From contig JALMQS010000828.1 of assembly GCA_024734495.1 (NCBI GenBank), positions 2,157,101-2,221,100 on the forward strand: a stretch of 64,000 nt of DNA, given 5' to 3'. Each line of letters opens with the position of its first letter. Position 1 is the stretch's first letter. The position numbers and the translations under genes were made by a program. Shown in pieces: positions 1-9,401 of this stretch. The notes beneath the pieces were generated by a model. It saw only the letters and a list, made by a program, of their open reading frames with translations. It was not told the DNA's origin and made no database searches. Origin of the DNA: Forficula auricularia. Taxonomy: Eukaryota; Arthropoda; Insecta; Dermaptera; Forficulidae.

Positions 1-690
1 TGATGCCGTGGTCGACTAGGCGCTGGAGGAGGGTGGAGAGGTGCTGTTTATGTTCCTCGGCTGAGTGTGAGAAAATGAGGACGTCATCGATGTAGGCATA
101 GCAAAAGTCAAGCCCGCTGATGACCTCGTCAATGAAGCGCTGGAACGTCTGCCCAGCGTTGCGGAGGCCGTAGCTCATGAACGGGAATTCGAACATGCCT
201 ATTGGGGTAGTGATGGCCGTCTTCGGGATGTCCTCCGGGTTGACAGGGATCTGCGAATAGGCCTTGACGAGATCGATGACGGAGAAAACCTCGCATCCAC
301 GAATTCGTTGATTGAAATCGTGAATGTGTCTGACGGGATAACAGTCGGGAACGGTCCGGGCGTTTAGTGCCCGATAATCACCACAGGGGCGCCATTCGCC
401 GTCCTTTTTGGGCACCATATGGAGGGGTGCCGCCCAGGGACTCTTGGAACGGCGCGCTGTGCCGTCGCGGGTCATCTGGTCGAAAACGGCGCGTGCGATG
501 AGGAGGCGCTCGGGAGCGAGTCGACGGGGCCGGCAGGAGGCCGGTGGGCCTGGTGTTGTCTTAATGTAGTGGACAGTGGAGTGGCGGACTTCCCTTGGCG
601 TGCCAGCTGGACGTGTTGCTAGCGGGAACTCGTTCAAGATGTCGAGGTAAGGGGAGTTTTCCCTGAACACAACACCTTGATGCTTGCCTG
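1..690 (-). CDS. Gypsy (Ty3) retrotransposon reverse transcriptase, partial
   Basis: Reading the minus strand from about 690 to base 1 gives an open frame for the RT domain of a Gypsy-type pol. Visible landmarks in order are the [12 protein letters not shown] entry region, the [15 protein letters not shown] block, the DYRALNART block, VIDLVKAY, the [20 protein letters not shown] block and the catalytic YIDDVLIFS at about 65-120. The catalytic Asp pair is present. RNase H and integrase would lie off the left edge. The frame differs from that of the protease just upstream (634-1119), so one frameshift separates protease from RT, whereas Gypsy elements normally encode both in one frame. This copy is therefore probably not functional, or one base is wrong. 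GC content is far above that of the surrounding DNA, which suggests a recent arrival. Confidence 0.9.
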
Positions 691-1119
691 TGCTGACGGG
701 GTGCTCAGGCCGTTGACGAAGAGGCCAGTAACGCCGTCGATGAGTCTGCCGTGGCGGCAGTCAGGCAGGAGTTGGAAGTGCGCCAGGAAATCCGAGCCGA
801 TGATGGGAGTGGACACGTCAGCCACGATGAACTTCCAGGTGAAGTCTCGACGGAGGCCCAAGTCGAGGTGCATGGTGATGTGCCCATACGTCTCTATTGA
901 TGAGTTGTTGGCCGCGCTCAGCTCGTAGGTGGTTGGTTTAAGACGGCCTTGCGTGCGGGCGCGGGGCCAACACGATAAATCAGAGCCGGTGTCGACGAGA
1001 AAACGGGTACCTGTGTTTCTCGTCGTGATGGTGAGGCGTGATTTTGAAGCGCCTGCGACCGCCGCCATTGGTCGCCGGCTTATTCGTTTTCCGCTTGGTA
1101 GGTGCACGGGGAGGCGCAC
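634..1119 (-). CDS. Gypsy retrotransposon protease (retropepsin) region
   Basis: Minus-strand frame of 161 codons holding a retropepsin-like aspartic protease: the active-site motif VDTGSDLS and the downstream flap/helix motif IIGSDFL are about 65 residues apart, as in retroviral-type proteases. It begins inside the end of gag (overlap 1080-1119) in another frame, the usual gag-pol arrangement expressed by ribosomal frameshifting. It ends at a stop near 634, where the RT frame has already opened, so protease and RT are out of register. The domain call is firm; whether the protein is made is doubtful. Confidence 0.8.
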   Translation of the reverse strand: MRLPVHLPSGKRISRRPMAAVAGASKSRLTITTRNTGTRFLVDTGSDLSCWPRARTQGRLKPTTYELSAANNSSIETYGHITMHLDLGLRRDFTWKFIVADVSTPIIGSDFLAHFQLLPDCRHGRLIDGVTGLFVNGLSTPSAQASIKVLCSGKTPLTSTS

Positions 1120-1850
1120 TTGCGTGCTTGCGCGCCGAAGCGCGTGTGGTAGTAGCAGTGGCCCTGGGAGTTTGTTTCCCCGTGGCTGCGTTGATTGGGG
1201 CGTTCCCTGGTGGGCCGGGACATGTGCTGCTGGGTGATGGCGTCAGCGAGCGTCTTCAGCTGTTCCTCCAGGGAGCCCAGCCGCTGTTCGAGTGTGCTGG
1301 GGCCGGGCGAGGTGGTTTGCGCGACCGATGGGTAGCTTGGAATGGAGGGGGCATGCTGCTCGAATGTCTGGACAATCGCGTCGGCGAGCTTGGCGGTGGT
1401 GTCCAGTGGAGTCTCTGGTTGGCCCCGTATGATTGCCTGGACGTGGGTTGGCAGGCGCTGGAGCCAGAGGGACCGAATGAGGTTTTCCGGCATGCTCGAT
1501 GGGGCCGCCAGCGTTCTCATTGAGCGGAGTAGGTCGGATGGCTTGCGGTCGCCCAGTGGTTCAGCCTCGAGGAGGCGGCGGAGGTTTTGTTCCTCCGTCG
1601 GTGATAGGCGGTCGATCAAGGTCTGCTTGATCGCCTTGTATTTATCCGAGTCTGGAGGCTGATCGATGATGTCGGCGACCAGGGCGATCTCTTTGAAGTT
1701 GAGGTTGGACAGGACGTGGAGGTATTGGGTCTCGTCCTGTGTGATGCCGGCCAACTTGAATTGGGCTTCTATGACGCTGAACCATGTCCGAGGCCTGTCT
1801 TGCCAAAACGGGATTGTTTTGACGCTTACGCGGTTGATGTCGTCGGTCAT
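1080..1850 (-). CDS. Gypsy retrotransposon Gag-like protein
   Basis: A 256-codon minus-strand frame starting at 1850, directly downstream of the primer-binding site. Its N-terminal half (FWQDRPRTWF, AQFKLAGI, LLEAEPLGDRKPS, LLRSMRTLA, LWLQRLP) matches the gag-like proteins of arthropod Gypsy elements. The middle has a Gln/Glu-rich helical stretch (LEQRLGSLEEQLKTLADAI) that could be a coiled coil. The C-terminus ([18 protein letters not shown]) is the Cys/His segment these Gag proteins carry in place of a standard CCHC knuckle. It would package element RNA in the cytoplasm. No internal stop is seen, so gag itself looks intact. Confidence 0.8.
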   Translation of the reverse strand: MTDDINRVSVKTIPFWQDRPRTWFSVIEAQFKLAGITQDETQYLHVLSNLNFKEIALVADIIDQPPDSDKYKAIKQTLIDRLSPTEEQNLRRLLEAEPLGDRKPSDLLRSMRTLAAPSSMPENLIRSLWLQRLPTHVQAIIRGQPETPLDTTAKLADAIVQTFEQHAPSIPSYPSVAQTTSPGPSTLEQRLGSLEEQLKTLADAITQQHMSRPTRERPNQRSHGETNSQGHCYYHTRFGAQARKCASPCTYQAENE

Positions 1851-1947
1851 GGTGGCGTCTGCTTGAGTTTCCGGTCGCGGAAGAGCTGGTCGCGGAAGGA
1901 CTGGTCGCGGAAGGCACGGGTTTCGGTTCGCGGTTGCGTTTTAATCG

Positions 1948-1967
1948 TTCTTAGTGCGGGGTCACCA
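1948..1967 (-). promoter_or_regulatory. Retrotransposon primer-binding site
   Basis: On the minus strand the sequence starts with TGGTGACCCCG, i.e. the complement of a tRNA 3' CCA end, one base inside the inferred LTR end (TTCA at 1969-1972). It lies about 100 bases upstream of the gag start, the position expected for priming minus-strand DNA synthesis. Which tRNA is used cannot be stated. Confidence 0.55.
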
Positions 1968-1968
1968 C

Positions 1969-2342
1969 TGAAGGATCTGCATGAGCTGGAGGGATATTTC
2001 GGGGCGAAATAATTCTCAAACAAAGCTTCCTTTAATAATATCTTTATTTACAAAGGTAAAGAAATATGTACAGGTTGTTCGAAGCGATACTGGTCTCGAG
2101 AGTTTTTGTGTGTTAACGGGATGGACGCTGGTGTAGTACCGGTGCTGTGCGTATCGCTTCCGTTAGCTTGGTGGCGCTGGGGTGTTCACCTGAGTTCCCG
2201 CGCTCTCTTGAAGCCTTATTGTGGGTCAATATGTTCCCCACAACTCTCAGCTATGTCTAGGTGCATTAACTTCACAAAACTTGACATTTTTCCGCGGCAC
2301 ACCAACTAATGACCACGGTACACCAGTGTGCCGCGGCACACA
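1969..2342 (-). repeat. Gypsy 5' LTR
   Basis: The stretch abuts the primer-binding site, begins with TG and ends with CA read on the plus strand, and includes a minus-strand AATAAA at 2043-2048. The outer end holds the palindrome TGTGCCGCGGCACA (2327-2340), so the outer limit could be several bases off. The second LTR is outside the window, so identity between LTRs and the target duplication cannot be checked. Confidence 0.5.
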
Positions 2343-2363
2343 CTTTGCGGAACACTGCAAGAG

Positions 2364-2577
2364 TAGGGGTCGCCAAACTTTTTAGAAATATGGCCACATG
2401 TGAACATTGAAAATTATGGGCGGGCTGGATATCACATATTGTATGAAAATTTCATTAATAATACGCTATTATATGACATTAATATTTATAATAAATAGAG
2501 ATTATTTGTGAATTAATTAAATAGTAGCCCCCTAGTCGGATGGAAAAGTTTCAAGGGCCATAGTTTGCGGACCCCTG
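2364..2577. mobile_element. Non-autonomous hAT element
   Basis: Terminal inverted repeats TAGGGGTCGCCAAACT (left) and AGTTTGCGGACCCCTG (right) are the hAT (Charlie-like) type that starts with C/TAGGGGTC. The 214-base interior is AT-rich and non-coding. The flanking 8-mers match only in part (TGCAAGAG, CTCTAGAG), probably because the next element inserted at the right edge. Confidence 0.65.
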
Positions 2578-2585
2578 CTCTAGAG

Positions 2586-3174
2586 CAGAGATTTCCAAAT
2601 TTTTGTCTCGAAGACCCCTTGTCATGTTTTTCTGTTTTGGGTAGAGGCCCTTCTTAAGAAAATAAAATTTTACTTTTAAAGAAATTTTAATTTATTCTAA
2701 TATTATATTAACTATATACAAATCTCCAATATAATATTTATTTTTATATCTCGTCTAAAAATTAAATTTAAGAAGCACTCCAAAAATGGCAGTGATACAA
2801 AGGTTCCCCCATTACCTTCCATTTTCGTATTTTTTTTTAAGAAAATAAAGTTTTACTTTTTAAGAAATTTTAATTTATTCTAATATTATATTAAAATATA
2901 CAAAGCTCGAATATAATATTTATTTTTATATCTCTTCTAAAAATAAAATTTATGAACCACTCCAAAAATAAAGTGATACAAAGGGTCCCCCTTACCTCTC
3001 ATTTTCGGATTTTTTTATGAAAATAGAATTTTACTTTTAAATAAATTTTAATTTATACTAATAGTAGATTATATACAGAGCTCGAATATAATATTTATTT
3101 TTATATCTTTCCTAAAAATTAAATTTATAAACCCTTCCATGTGGACCACTGGTCCACTGGTTTGGGAACCACTA
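2586..3174. mobile_element. Non-autonomous hAT element with internal tandem repeat
   Basis: Ends CAGAGATTTCCAAA and TTTGGGAACCACTA are imperfect inverted repeats of the hAT type, flanked by CTCTAGAG (2578-2585) and GTCTAGAG (3175-3182), a 7/8 match for an 8-base target duplication. The interior holds two full copies and one partial copy of a unit of about 175 bases (2650-2820, 2830-3000, 3010-3130) with diagnostic blocks AAAATTTTACTTTTAAA and CACTCCAAAAAT. Confidence 0.6.
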
Positions 3175-3323
3175 GTCTAGAGTCTAGACTACGAAGCCCC
3201 AGGAGATACTTAAATCGCTTTAACTCATTCTGGCACATAAATTAAAATATTAACTTCATGGTTCTTACAATTTACCAGACAAAACTTCAATATTTAATAA
3301 ATAATTATAAAATTACTTTTTAG

Positions 3324-6300
3324 ATAAATTTCAAAAAGCAGTTGAAAAACTTGGAGGTTTAGATATTATAATAAACAATGCGGGAATCTTGGAGGATGCA
3401 CGATGGGAAATCTCAATTGATCTTAATCTGGTAAGATGTAAATTACATATTTGTTACATAGACAGGAAATAATCCTTTTTTTTTTTTTTTAGAAATCCGT
3501 GGCACGAGGAACGATTTTCGGATTTGAGCAAATGGGAAAACATAAAGGAGGAAAGGGAGGCACTGTGGTCAATATCGGCTCTATCGCAGGTCTTTTGCCA
3601 ATGAAATCTTGCCCTGTTTATGCTGGCACTAAAGCTGCTGTTATTGCAATGACTCGCTCTTTTGGGGTAAGTTTTTACAGCATAATTCAATGACTAATAA
3701 AATTTTTTTAATAATATATTGTTGCTATATTACTGTCAAACCAATCTTCTGAATACTTTATGAATCTGATTCTCAATATTTTTAGGGTTCCGTTTAGAAA
3801 GTAAACCGAAATGCAATGATTCTGTTTTGTTTACTACTTTTAAGTCAGAATCTCCAACTCCATTATATAATTGACCTTGTTTGACATTTAATATGAGTTA
3901 TGACTGTGATACGAAAACGAATTAAATAGCCCAATCAATCAACAAGTTGACCAAGCTTGGACTATGCCCCAAGTCTAAGCAAATTAAAGAAAATATATTA
4001 TATTTGTCCCCAACCATCTATTGCATAAATAATGACACCGCTCATTGCGATGCCCTGAACAGTCAGATATACCGGGTGAGTTTTTTTTTCTTGAGACAGT
4101 CTTATGCATTATATGAAAAAATGTTTCAAATAAAAGTTTATTTATATCAAAGGAGAAACTAAACTATGCTATTGTTTGTCGAGCTAGACAAGCTTTCAAG
4201 GGTATTTCGAGGTCAAGTTCTGTTTTTTAAATGGAAAGCTATATGTTTCTGTAAATATTCTGAATTTACAAAAAAAACTCAACAACTTTTATGAGAACTA
4301 TTTTTTTAAACGACATAAAATAATAAAAAATATTAAACAATTAGATCTCAAATAATTCATAATTTTTATAAAAAAAAAATAAATCCGACTTCAAAATTAT
4401 ATAAGCAAAACAAATAAACATAAACAGGTTCATAAACAAAGAATTATGGCTGAACATACTTAACAAAAAAGGTCCAATACCAATTAAATATTGTTTTTAG
4501 AAACTACTGAACACAATGCAAAAAAATCATCAAAATCGGTTCACAATTGGCGAAGAAATCGAGTAACATAGACACAAAAAAAAAATTCAGTCGAATTGAG
4601 AACCTCCTCCTTTTTTTAAGTCGTTTAAAAAGAAATTATAATAATTATTTTTAACAATCATTCAACTTGATTATCAAATAATAATGATCTAATATTTAAT
4701 TATTAAATAAATAATTTAAAATAATTAATAATTAATAAATACTGTTCTGAGACATTCTATAGTGTATTAAAAGTCTTCTGGATGAATTCCAGTTACAATT
4801 TCCTTATTTTGGCCTTTTTAAGTTTCTTCGTAGCCTTTACATTTCTTGTTTTTTTAAACAGATTTATAACACGATAAAATGAAGCTTGGGAGGGTTTCCT
4901 ATTCCTACAAGAAAACGCTCGGCATTCATTTCAATAGCAGCTCCATAGCACTTCTTCCACGTTCACCGCATAAATTAAGACAATTTCAATTCTGTCTTCA
5001 ACAAAATAATGCTTCATTTTTATTATGGTAATACAATATAACTATTTATTGGATTGAGACGAGAAATAAACTTTTTTAAAATCAAGAATTTTAAATAGTT
5101 CTATTGAGTAGAAAATAATCACTTAAATCTGTGTACCTACGTATAATGAAGTTTTAAGATCATTAGTACCTGGAGACACCGAGCGATGCTCGGTAACTTC
5201 TTCCTTCAGTTAAAAGCTTTATTTTAATATTATTTTTAATTTAAAATTCTGATAAAAATATCGATTTTTATTTGAGAGCCGTTTTCAAATTAAAAAAAAT
5301 ACAAATACAAATATATATAATATTCGCTCACTGTACCCCCCCCCCCACCGACACCCCGCTCGTCCCCACCCCCGAAACCTCGCCCTACCCCCGGGTCCCC
5401 CACCACTTCACCCCACCTCTTGCACCTGTTTTGATTCAACCACATGATTCATTTTTATTCATCCAATTGTTAATAAATAAAACCTATTAAAATGTGTTGT
5501 TTTTTCAGAAAATTGAGTCCTGTTTATGAGAAATATATTTTTAAATAAATTCTTGATTATTTTTTATTCTATTAAATAAATAAGGTTCTTTATAAAAACA
5601 ATTATAAAACGTTTATTAATAGTTATAACGTTTAAGGAGAACAAAATATGTTAAAATCCACAATCACAATAGTTCTTCAAGGCCTTTGAGAACAACGAAT
5701 TGACCCCACCCATTGCTGTCTGGGTACAAAAGTAAACAAAAGAGAAACCTTTTTTAAACTCCAAGATTTGGATCTGTCTACCTGAGAATAATTAATTTGA
5801 TTACGAAAAAACCCATCAAAATTTTTTTTTAAGATGAGACCGTAACAGATCGAATTGTCATCTCAAAAACCACCTAAGCCGTGAATTTCATCAAAATCGG
5901 TAGAGTCGTTTTCAAAATAGAACCAAGATACAAATATATACTTATATATATATACAATTTTTGCTCGTTTAATAAGAGTAGATAAACACTTATTTTCATT
6001 GTTGTGACTTTTCAATTTAATAAATATTTATTTAATCATTATTATTTGATAATTAAGTTGAATGATTGTTAAAAATAATTATTAAGATTTTATTTTTGAA
6101 TCTAATTGATTTAATATTTTTTTTATTTGATTTCGTATAAAAAATAGTTCTAATAAAAGTTGTTCAGTTTTTTTTTTTTTTTGTAGATTCAGAATATGTG
6201 CAGAAACATATAGGTTTCCAGTTAAAAAACAGAACTTGGCCTCGAAATACCCATGAAAGGTTGTTCTATGTCGACAAACAATAGCGTAGTTTAGTTTCCC

Positions 6301-7421
6301 CCCTTGATATAAATAAACTTTTATTTGAAACTTTTTTCATATAATGCACTGTTTTTGAGTTATAAGACTGTCTCAAGATAAAAAACTCACCCGGTATATT
6401 TTTACTAGACTTTGCAAAAGTAGCGCATCATGAGGGCCCAAGTATTGAATTCACTCTATTTTTAAGGTTCCGAACAAAATTAAAATGGGAACCTATTAGT
6501 GTCTCTACAATTTATGTCTGACCGTCTATCACAACATTGTAATTCGTAAACTAAATTAGATATAAACTTGAAATTTACTCGTTATCTTTAATAATTGTCC
6601 TCGAAATCACAAATGGTATTAAATTTAATGGGTTGAATATTTTGGAAAGGGTTGAAATGAAAAATATTTCTTATCAGGGAATGTGAGGTATCCCTGTAAA
6701 TATCTTTTTAAGTAGAATTAGGCTTGATTTCTTTTTTATAAATATGTCGAAGGTAATTTTTTATCAGCCCCAATTTCAATCAAATACTTGAATTAAAATT
6801 CTGAATTTTTTTTTAAATTAGTTCATTCTCTCCCGATGAAGAACAACTAAGAATGAATTTGATATCTCAAATATTCCGTAAGATATTGGTAATCATTTCC
6901 CGATGCTTGCTGCTGCTATTGTTTTTTCATTCATGGGGTGCCTCCTTATCTAATTTCAATTTAGTAGAAATATGATAAGACAAATAACAAACAAGCCTAA
7001 TTTTCAATCATAAACTTAGTGTAGTTTTTTTTTAAACTATTCATAATTGACAGAGTAAATTGTTTAATATTAATCAATAATTAATCTTTGATTTTTCAAG
7101 AATAAAAGCAATATGAATCGATATGGAGTCCGGGTGATGGCAATGTGTCCAGGAGTCACTGATACTGCACTTGTATGGGATGGGGGCATTAAACAGCGCA
7201 CGAAAGAAGATAATGAAGTTTTTGTGAAAACACTTAAAACTTTACCAAATCAGCCGTAAGTAAATAGTTTAGAAACTTAAGAAACCAAAAGTATCTCTTA
7301 AAGCAAGTTTTCTCAACATTTTTAAGCGTCGAACACAACCAACTGGTGATAAAGAGAGTGCGACAACCATGAAATCGAATCGGCCTATAATATAGCGTGT
7401 ATCCATTGCTATTAATATTGT

Positions 7422-7507
<86 letters not shown>

Positions 7508-9062
7508 CGTTATATATATGTTAATGTTAGATGAAAGCGAAAGTTAAAACTTTTATCAGGTCACTGCCCTATTTTGGTGCAATTGGGACGTGATTCGTCC
7601 TTATCTTTTTCAGCTCTTGGTTCAGTATCAAAACGAATCAGGTCCCAATTGCACCAAAATAGGACAGTGACCTGGTAAAAGTTTTAACTTTCGCGTTCAT
7701 CTAACGTTAACATATAAACATTCTAAATAAAATTTATTATTGAATATCTGAACAAAATTCAACTGTTTCGATTCCCCAAAGAATCAGACAGATGGGCATT
7801 GTAGTAAATATATATATATTTTACAAATTCTAAGTGTGGATAAGTCTTCTCTGCAAATCACAAAATTTTTTCTTCCTTTAACCATCTTAGGCCCGGTTGT
7901 ATGTCGCAAAGTAAATGCTATTTACCACTAACCAAGGTAGATGGTAAATGGAGCCACTGGGATGGCCAATCAGATGGCACATTAAGGGCCAGTTGTATGT
8001 CGGTTGGTTGGTTTTTAAACGTTGACAAAGAGTTTACCAACCGACATACAACTGGCCCTCGGTGGCTGTCATCTGATTGGCCATCTCAGTGGCTCCATTT
8101 ACCATCTACCTTGGTTAGTGGTAAAAAGCATTTACTTTGCGACATACAACCGGGCCTTAGTAAAAAGGCCTTTAAACAGTGCAAGTTTCAAATTATTATC
8201 AGGTCTTTCACCAGAAATATTACGTCTCAAAAATCTCAACAAAATTGAAAAATTAAGATTTTACTGGCGTATAGCAAAAAAATTAAATTAAAATTTGATT
8301 ACTAGGTAGGTTTCCCAAATAAAATAAATATTGAATTATGAGCAAGACTGAATATAATCTCGGGCGACGAGCCAATCTTTAGGAGTTTACATAATTATTG
8401 ACTATATATAAAATAGAATAATATTTTTTATTATTTGTTCATGTGGGAACTGGGAAGAACTTTTTACCTTTAAGATAAACTGCAATGGATCGTTAGACAT
8501 AAACTTTAGTCTTTTGGAATACTAGTATTAATATGTTTATTCCTTTATTTTTAAAACGATCAGATATCAATGGCTATTCGAAGTGTATGTTGATTCAAGC
8601 CCTTAGCTATGGGTGGGGGTAGGGGGTTAGGGTGTTAGAACATCCCCCTCAGAAATGTTGATGTAAACATCGACATATTGAAGGATAAAAATAAACGTTC
8701 AATAAAAACTTTAATAAAAAAAGCAATCTGGGCATCAGGCAGGTCACGCCTCCTAATCCTAGGAGTATATCTATATCTAGGGAGATTTATCATCCTTTAA
8801 ATTTTTCGTAATGTAAAGTTAATATTTAATTATAATTAAAAGTATATTAAACAAAATAGGAGTAAACACTATAGGTAGCTGCCTTTGCTTATTAGCTTCG
8901 TTTGTTTTTCATAAATGCTATTTTTGTTTTAGACCGAGTAACGTGGCTGAGAATATGATGACCTTGATCAAAACAGGCCAATCTGGTGATATATACGTTT
9001 GTGAAAATAACAAACCTTTGTATAAAATAGATATTCCTCATTATCATAAATTTAAATGTTGA
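3324..9062 (+). CDS. Short-chain dehydrogenase/reductase, 15-PGDH-like (3' exons)
   Basis: Four exons join in frame: 3324-3430, 3493-3666, 7101-7255 and 8933-9062 (stop TGA 9060-9062), all with AG acceptors and GT donors (GTAAGA, GTAAGT, GTAAGT). They give about 188 residues. Visible SDR landmarks are GGLDIIINNAG, the catalytic Ser region NIGSIAGL, the catalytic YxxxK as YAGTK, and the substrate-loop block GVRVMAMCPGVTDTAL. The tail GDIYVCENNKPLYKI resembles 15-hydroxyprostaglandin dehydrogenase, which oxidises the 15-hydroxyl of prostaglandins using NAD+; insect homologues are common and their substrates are mostly unknown. The N-terminal Rossmann exon(s) with the Gly-rich dinucleotide motif, about 65 residues, are missing here and probably lie beyond the Gypsy insertion upstream. 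Intron 2 (3.4 kb) carries Helitron and inverted-repeat debris. The 3' end faces that of POMT1. Confidence 0.9.
3699..4065. other. Intronic AT-rich stretch, nothing recognised
   Basis: Part of intron 2 of the dehydrogenase gene. No coding exon, tRNA or repeat end could be supported. Confidence 0.5.
4068..4740. repeat. Left arm of long inverted repeat (partner 6005-6410)
   Basis: The segment from ATACCGGGTGAG (4068) through TCGAGCTAGACAAGC to the block CAAATAATAATGATC near 4673 recurs inverted at 6005-6410. The left arm has about 260 extra bases (roughly 4360-4620) absent from the right arm. These contain an insect transposon-tail sequence (TTGAGAACCTCCTCC, 4598-4612), so a second element seems to have inserted in the left arm. 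Confidence 0.6.
5163..5430 (-). mobile_element. Helitron-like 3' end
   Basis: Read on the minus strand the sequence runs through a G-rich tract (C-rich on plus, 5333-5425), then a hairpin CCGAGC-ATC-GCTCGG (5178-5193), then 12 bases to CTAA followed by T. Helitrons end in CTRR, inserted 5' of T, preceded by a short hairpin. The 5' end was not identified, so this is a terminus call, not a whole element. Confidence 0.4.
5640..5960. repeat. Dispersed repeat shared with 42900-43080
   Basis: The block CTTCAAGGCCTTTGAGAACA and the following CCCATTG...CTGGGTACAAAAG segment recur at 42940-43030. The downstream CATCAAAATCGGTAGAGTCG (5887) is a typical transposon-tail motif. Family not recognised. Confidence 0.5.
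6005..6410. repeat. Right arm of long inverted repeat (partner 4068-4740)
   Basis: Inverted counterpart of the left arm: TCATTATTATTTGATAATTA (about 6038), GTCGACAAACAATAGCG and the closing ACTCACCCGGTATAT (6386) all find their reverse complement at 4068-4700. About 1.3 kb separates the arms. Could be a foldback transposon or two opposed copies. Confidence 0.6.
6420..7095. other. Intronic AT-rich stretch, nothing recognised
   Basis: End of intron 2 of the dehydrogenase gene up to the acceptor at 7099-7100. No feature beyond intron sequence could be supported. Confidence 0.5.
7421..7503. repeat. (TA)n microsatellite
   Basis: An almost uninterrupted TA dinucleotide run of about 80 bases in intron 3 of the dehydrogenase gene, directly left of a foldback MITE. 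Confidence 0.95.
7518..7713. mobile_element. Foldback MITE
   Basis: Two arms of about 70 bases form an inverted repeat: ATGTTAATGTTAGATGAAAG... at the left and its complement ending ...CATCTAACGTTAACAT at the right, around a loop of about 55 bases. The arms contain TTTGGTGCAATTGGGAC. No coding capacity. The left flank is a TA repeat, so the target duplication cannot be resolved. Confidence 0.75.
7890..8156. mobile_element. Harbinger-like MITE with nested palindrome
   Basis: Perfect terminal inverted repeats beginning GGCCCGGTTGTATGTCGCAA, flanked on both sides by TTA (7887-7889, 8157-8159), the 3-base TWA duplication typical of PIF/Harbinger. Inside, 7986-8058 is a second palindrome whose ends GGGCCAGTTGTATGTCGG equal those of the MITE at 20470, so one MITE sits within another or the element grew by internal capture. 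The open frame across it is an artefact of the inverted repeat. Confidence 0.8.
8341..8393 (-). ncRNA. Decayed hammerhead ribozyme motif
   Basis: Minus strand shows CTC-CTAAAGA-TTGGCTCGTCGCCC-GAGA-TTATATTC, aligned base for base with the intact motif at 39130-39183, but with core changes CTGAAGA to CTAAAGA and GAAA to GAGA. These positions are required for cleavage, so it should be inactive. It marks an old Penelope/retrozyme-type insertion. Confidence 0.45.
8400..8930. other. Intronic stretch, nothing recognised
   Basis: Intron 3 of the dehydrogenase gene up to the acceptor AG at 8931-8932. Contains a short GT/G-rich patch near 8610-8650 and otherwise AT-rich unique-looking sequence. Confidence 0.5.
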
Positions 9063-9109
9063 TTTGATACTTCTATTTTACCTATATATTTTATAAGAAT
9101 GAATGAATT

Positions 9110-9115
9110 AATAAA
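9110..9115 (+). terminator. Polyadenylation signal of the dehydrogenase gene
   Basis: AATAAA 48 bases past the TGA stop at 9060-9062, in an AT-rich 3' region. A plausible poly(A) signal. Confidence 0.6.
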
Positions 9116-9199
9116 GAAAAAATAATTTTTTTATTATATATACGAGTATATATATGGGTCATTCCATATCAAGGAATAATATACTTAAAAGTCAAGTAA

Positions 9200-9205
9200 T
9201 TTATT
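9200..9205 (-). terminator. Polyadenylation signal of POMT1
   Basis: Plus-strand TTTATT, i.e. AATAAA on the minus strand, about 200 bases past the POMT1 stop (9402-9404). With the AATAAA of the facing gene at 9110-9115, the two convergent transcripts may overlap slightly at their 3' ends. Confidence 0.45.
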
Positions 9206-9401
9206 AAAAAAAAATTTCAATATAAAAATATATAATAATTTCATATAATAATAAATCTTGTTTTTAAAATTAAAAATATAAATTAATAATTGAAATCAGA
9301 ATAAATCAAAAGTAAAATACCAACAACCACAATAAATTATTAAATTACATAAGTTGTCAATTTTGTTAGGAGTATTAGTTTATATAAAGATCAGTCTTAA
9401 A

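Noticed and set aside
7901..8291. Two frames of 115 and 89 codons
   Set aside because: They cross the Harbinger-like palindrome, so they read inverted-repeat sequence.
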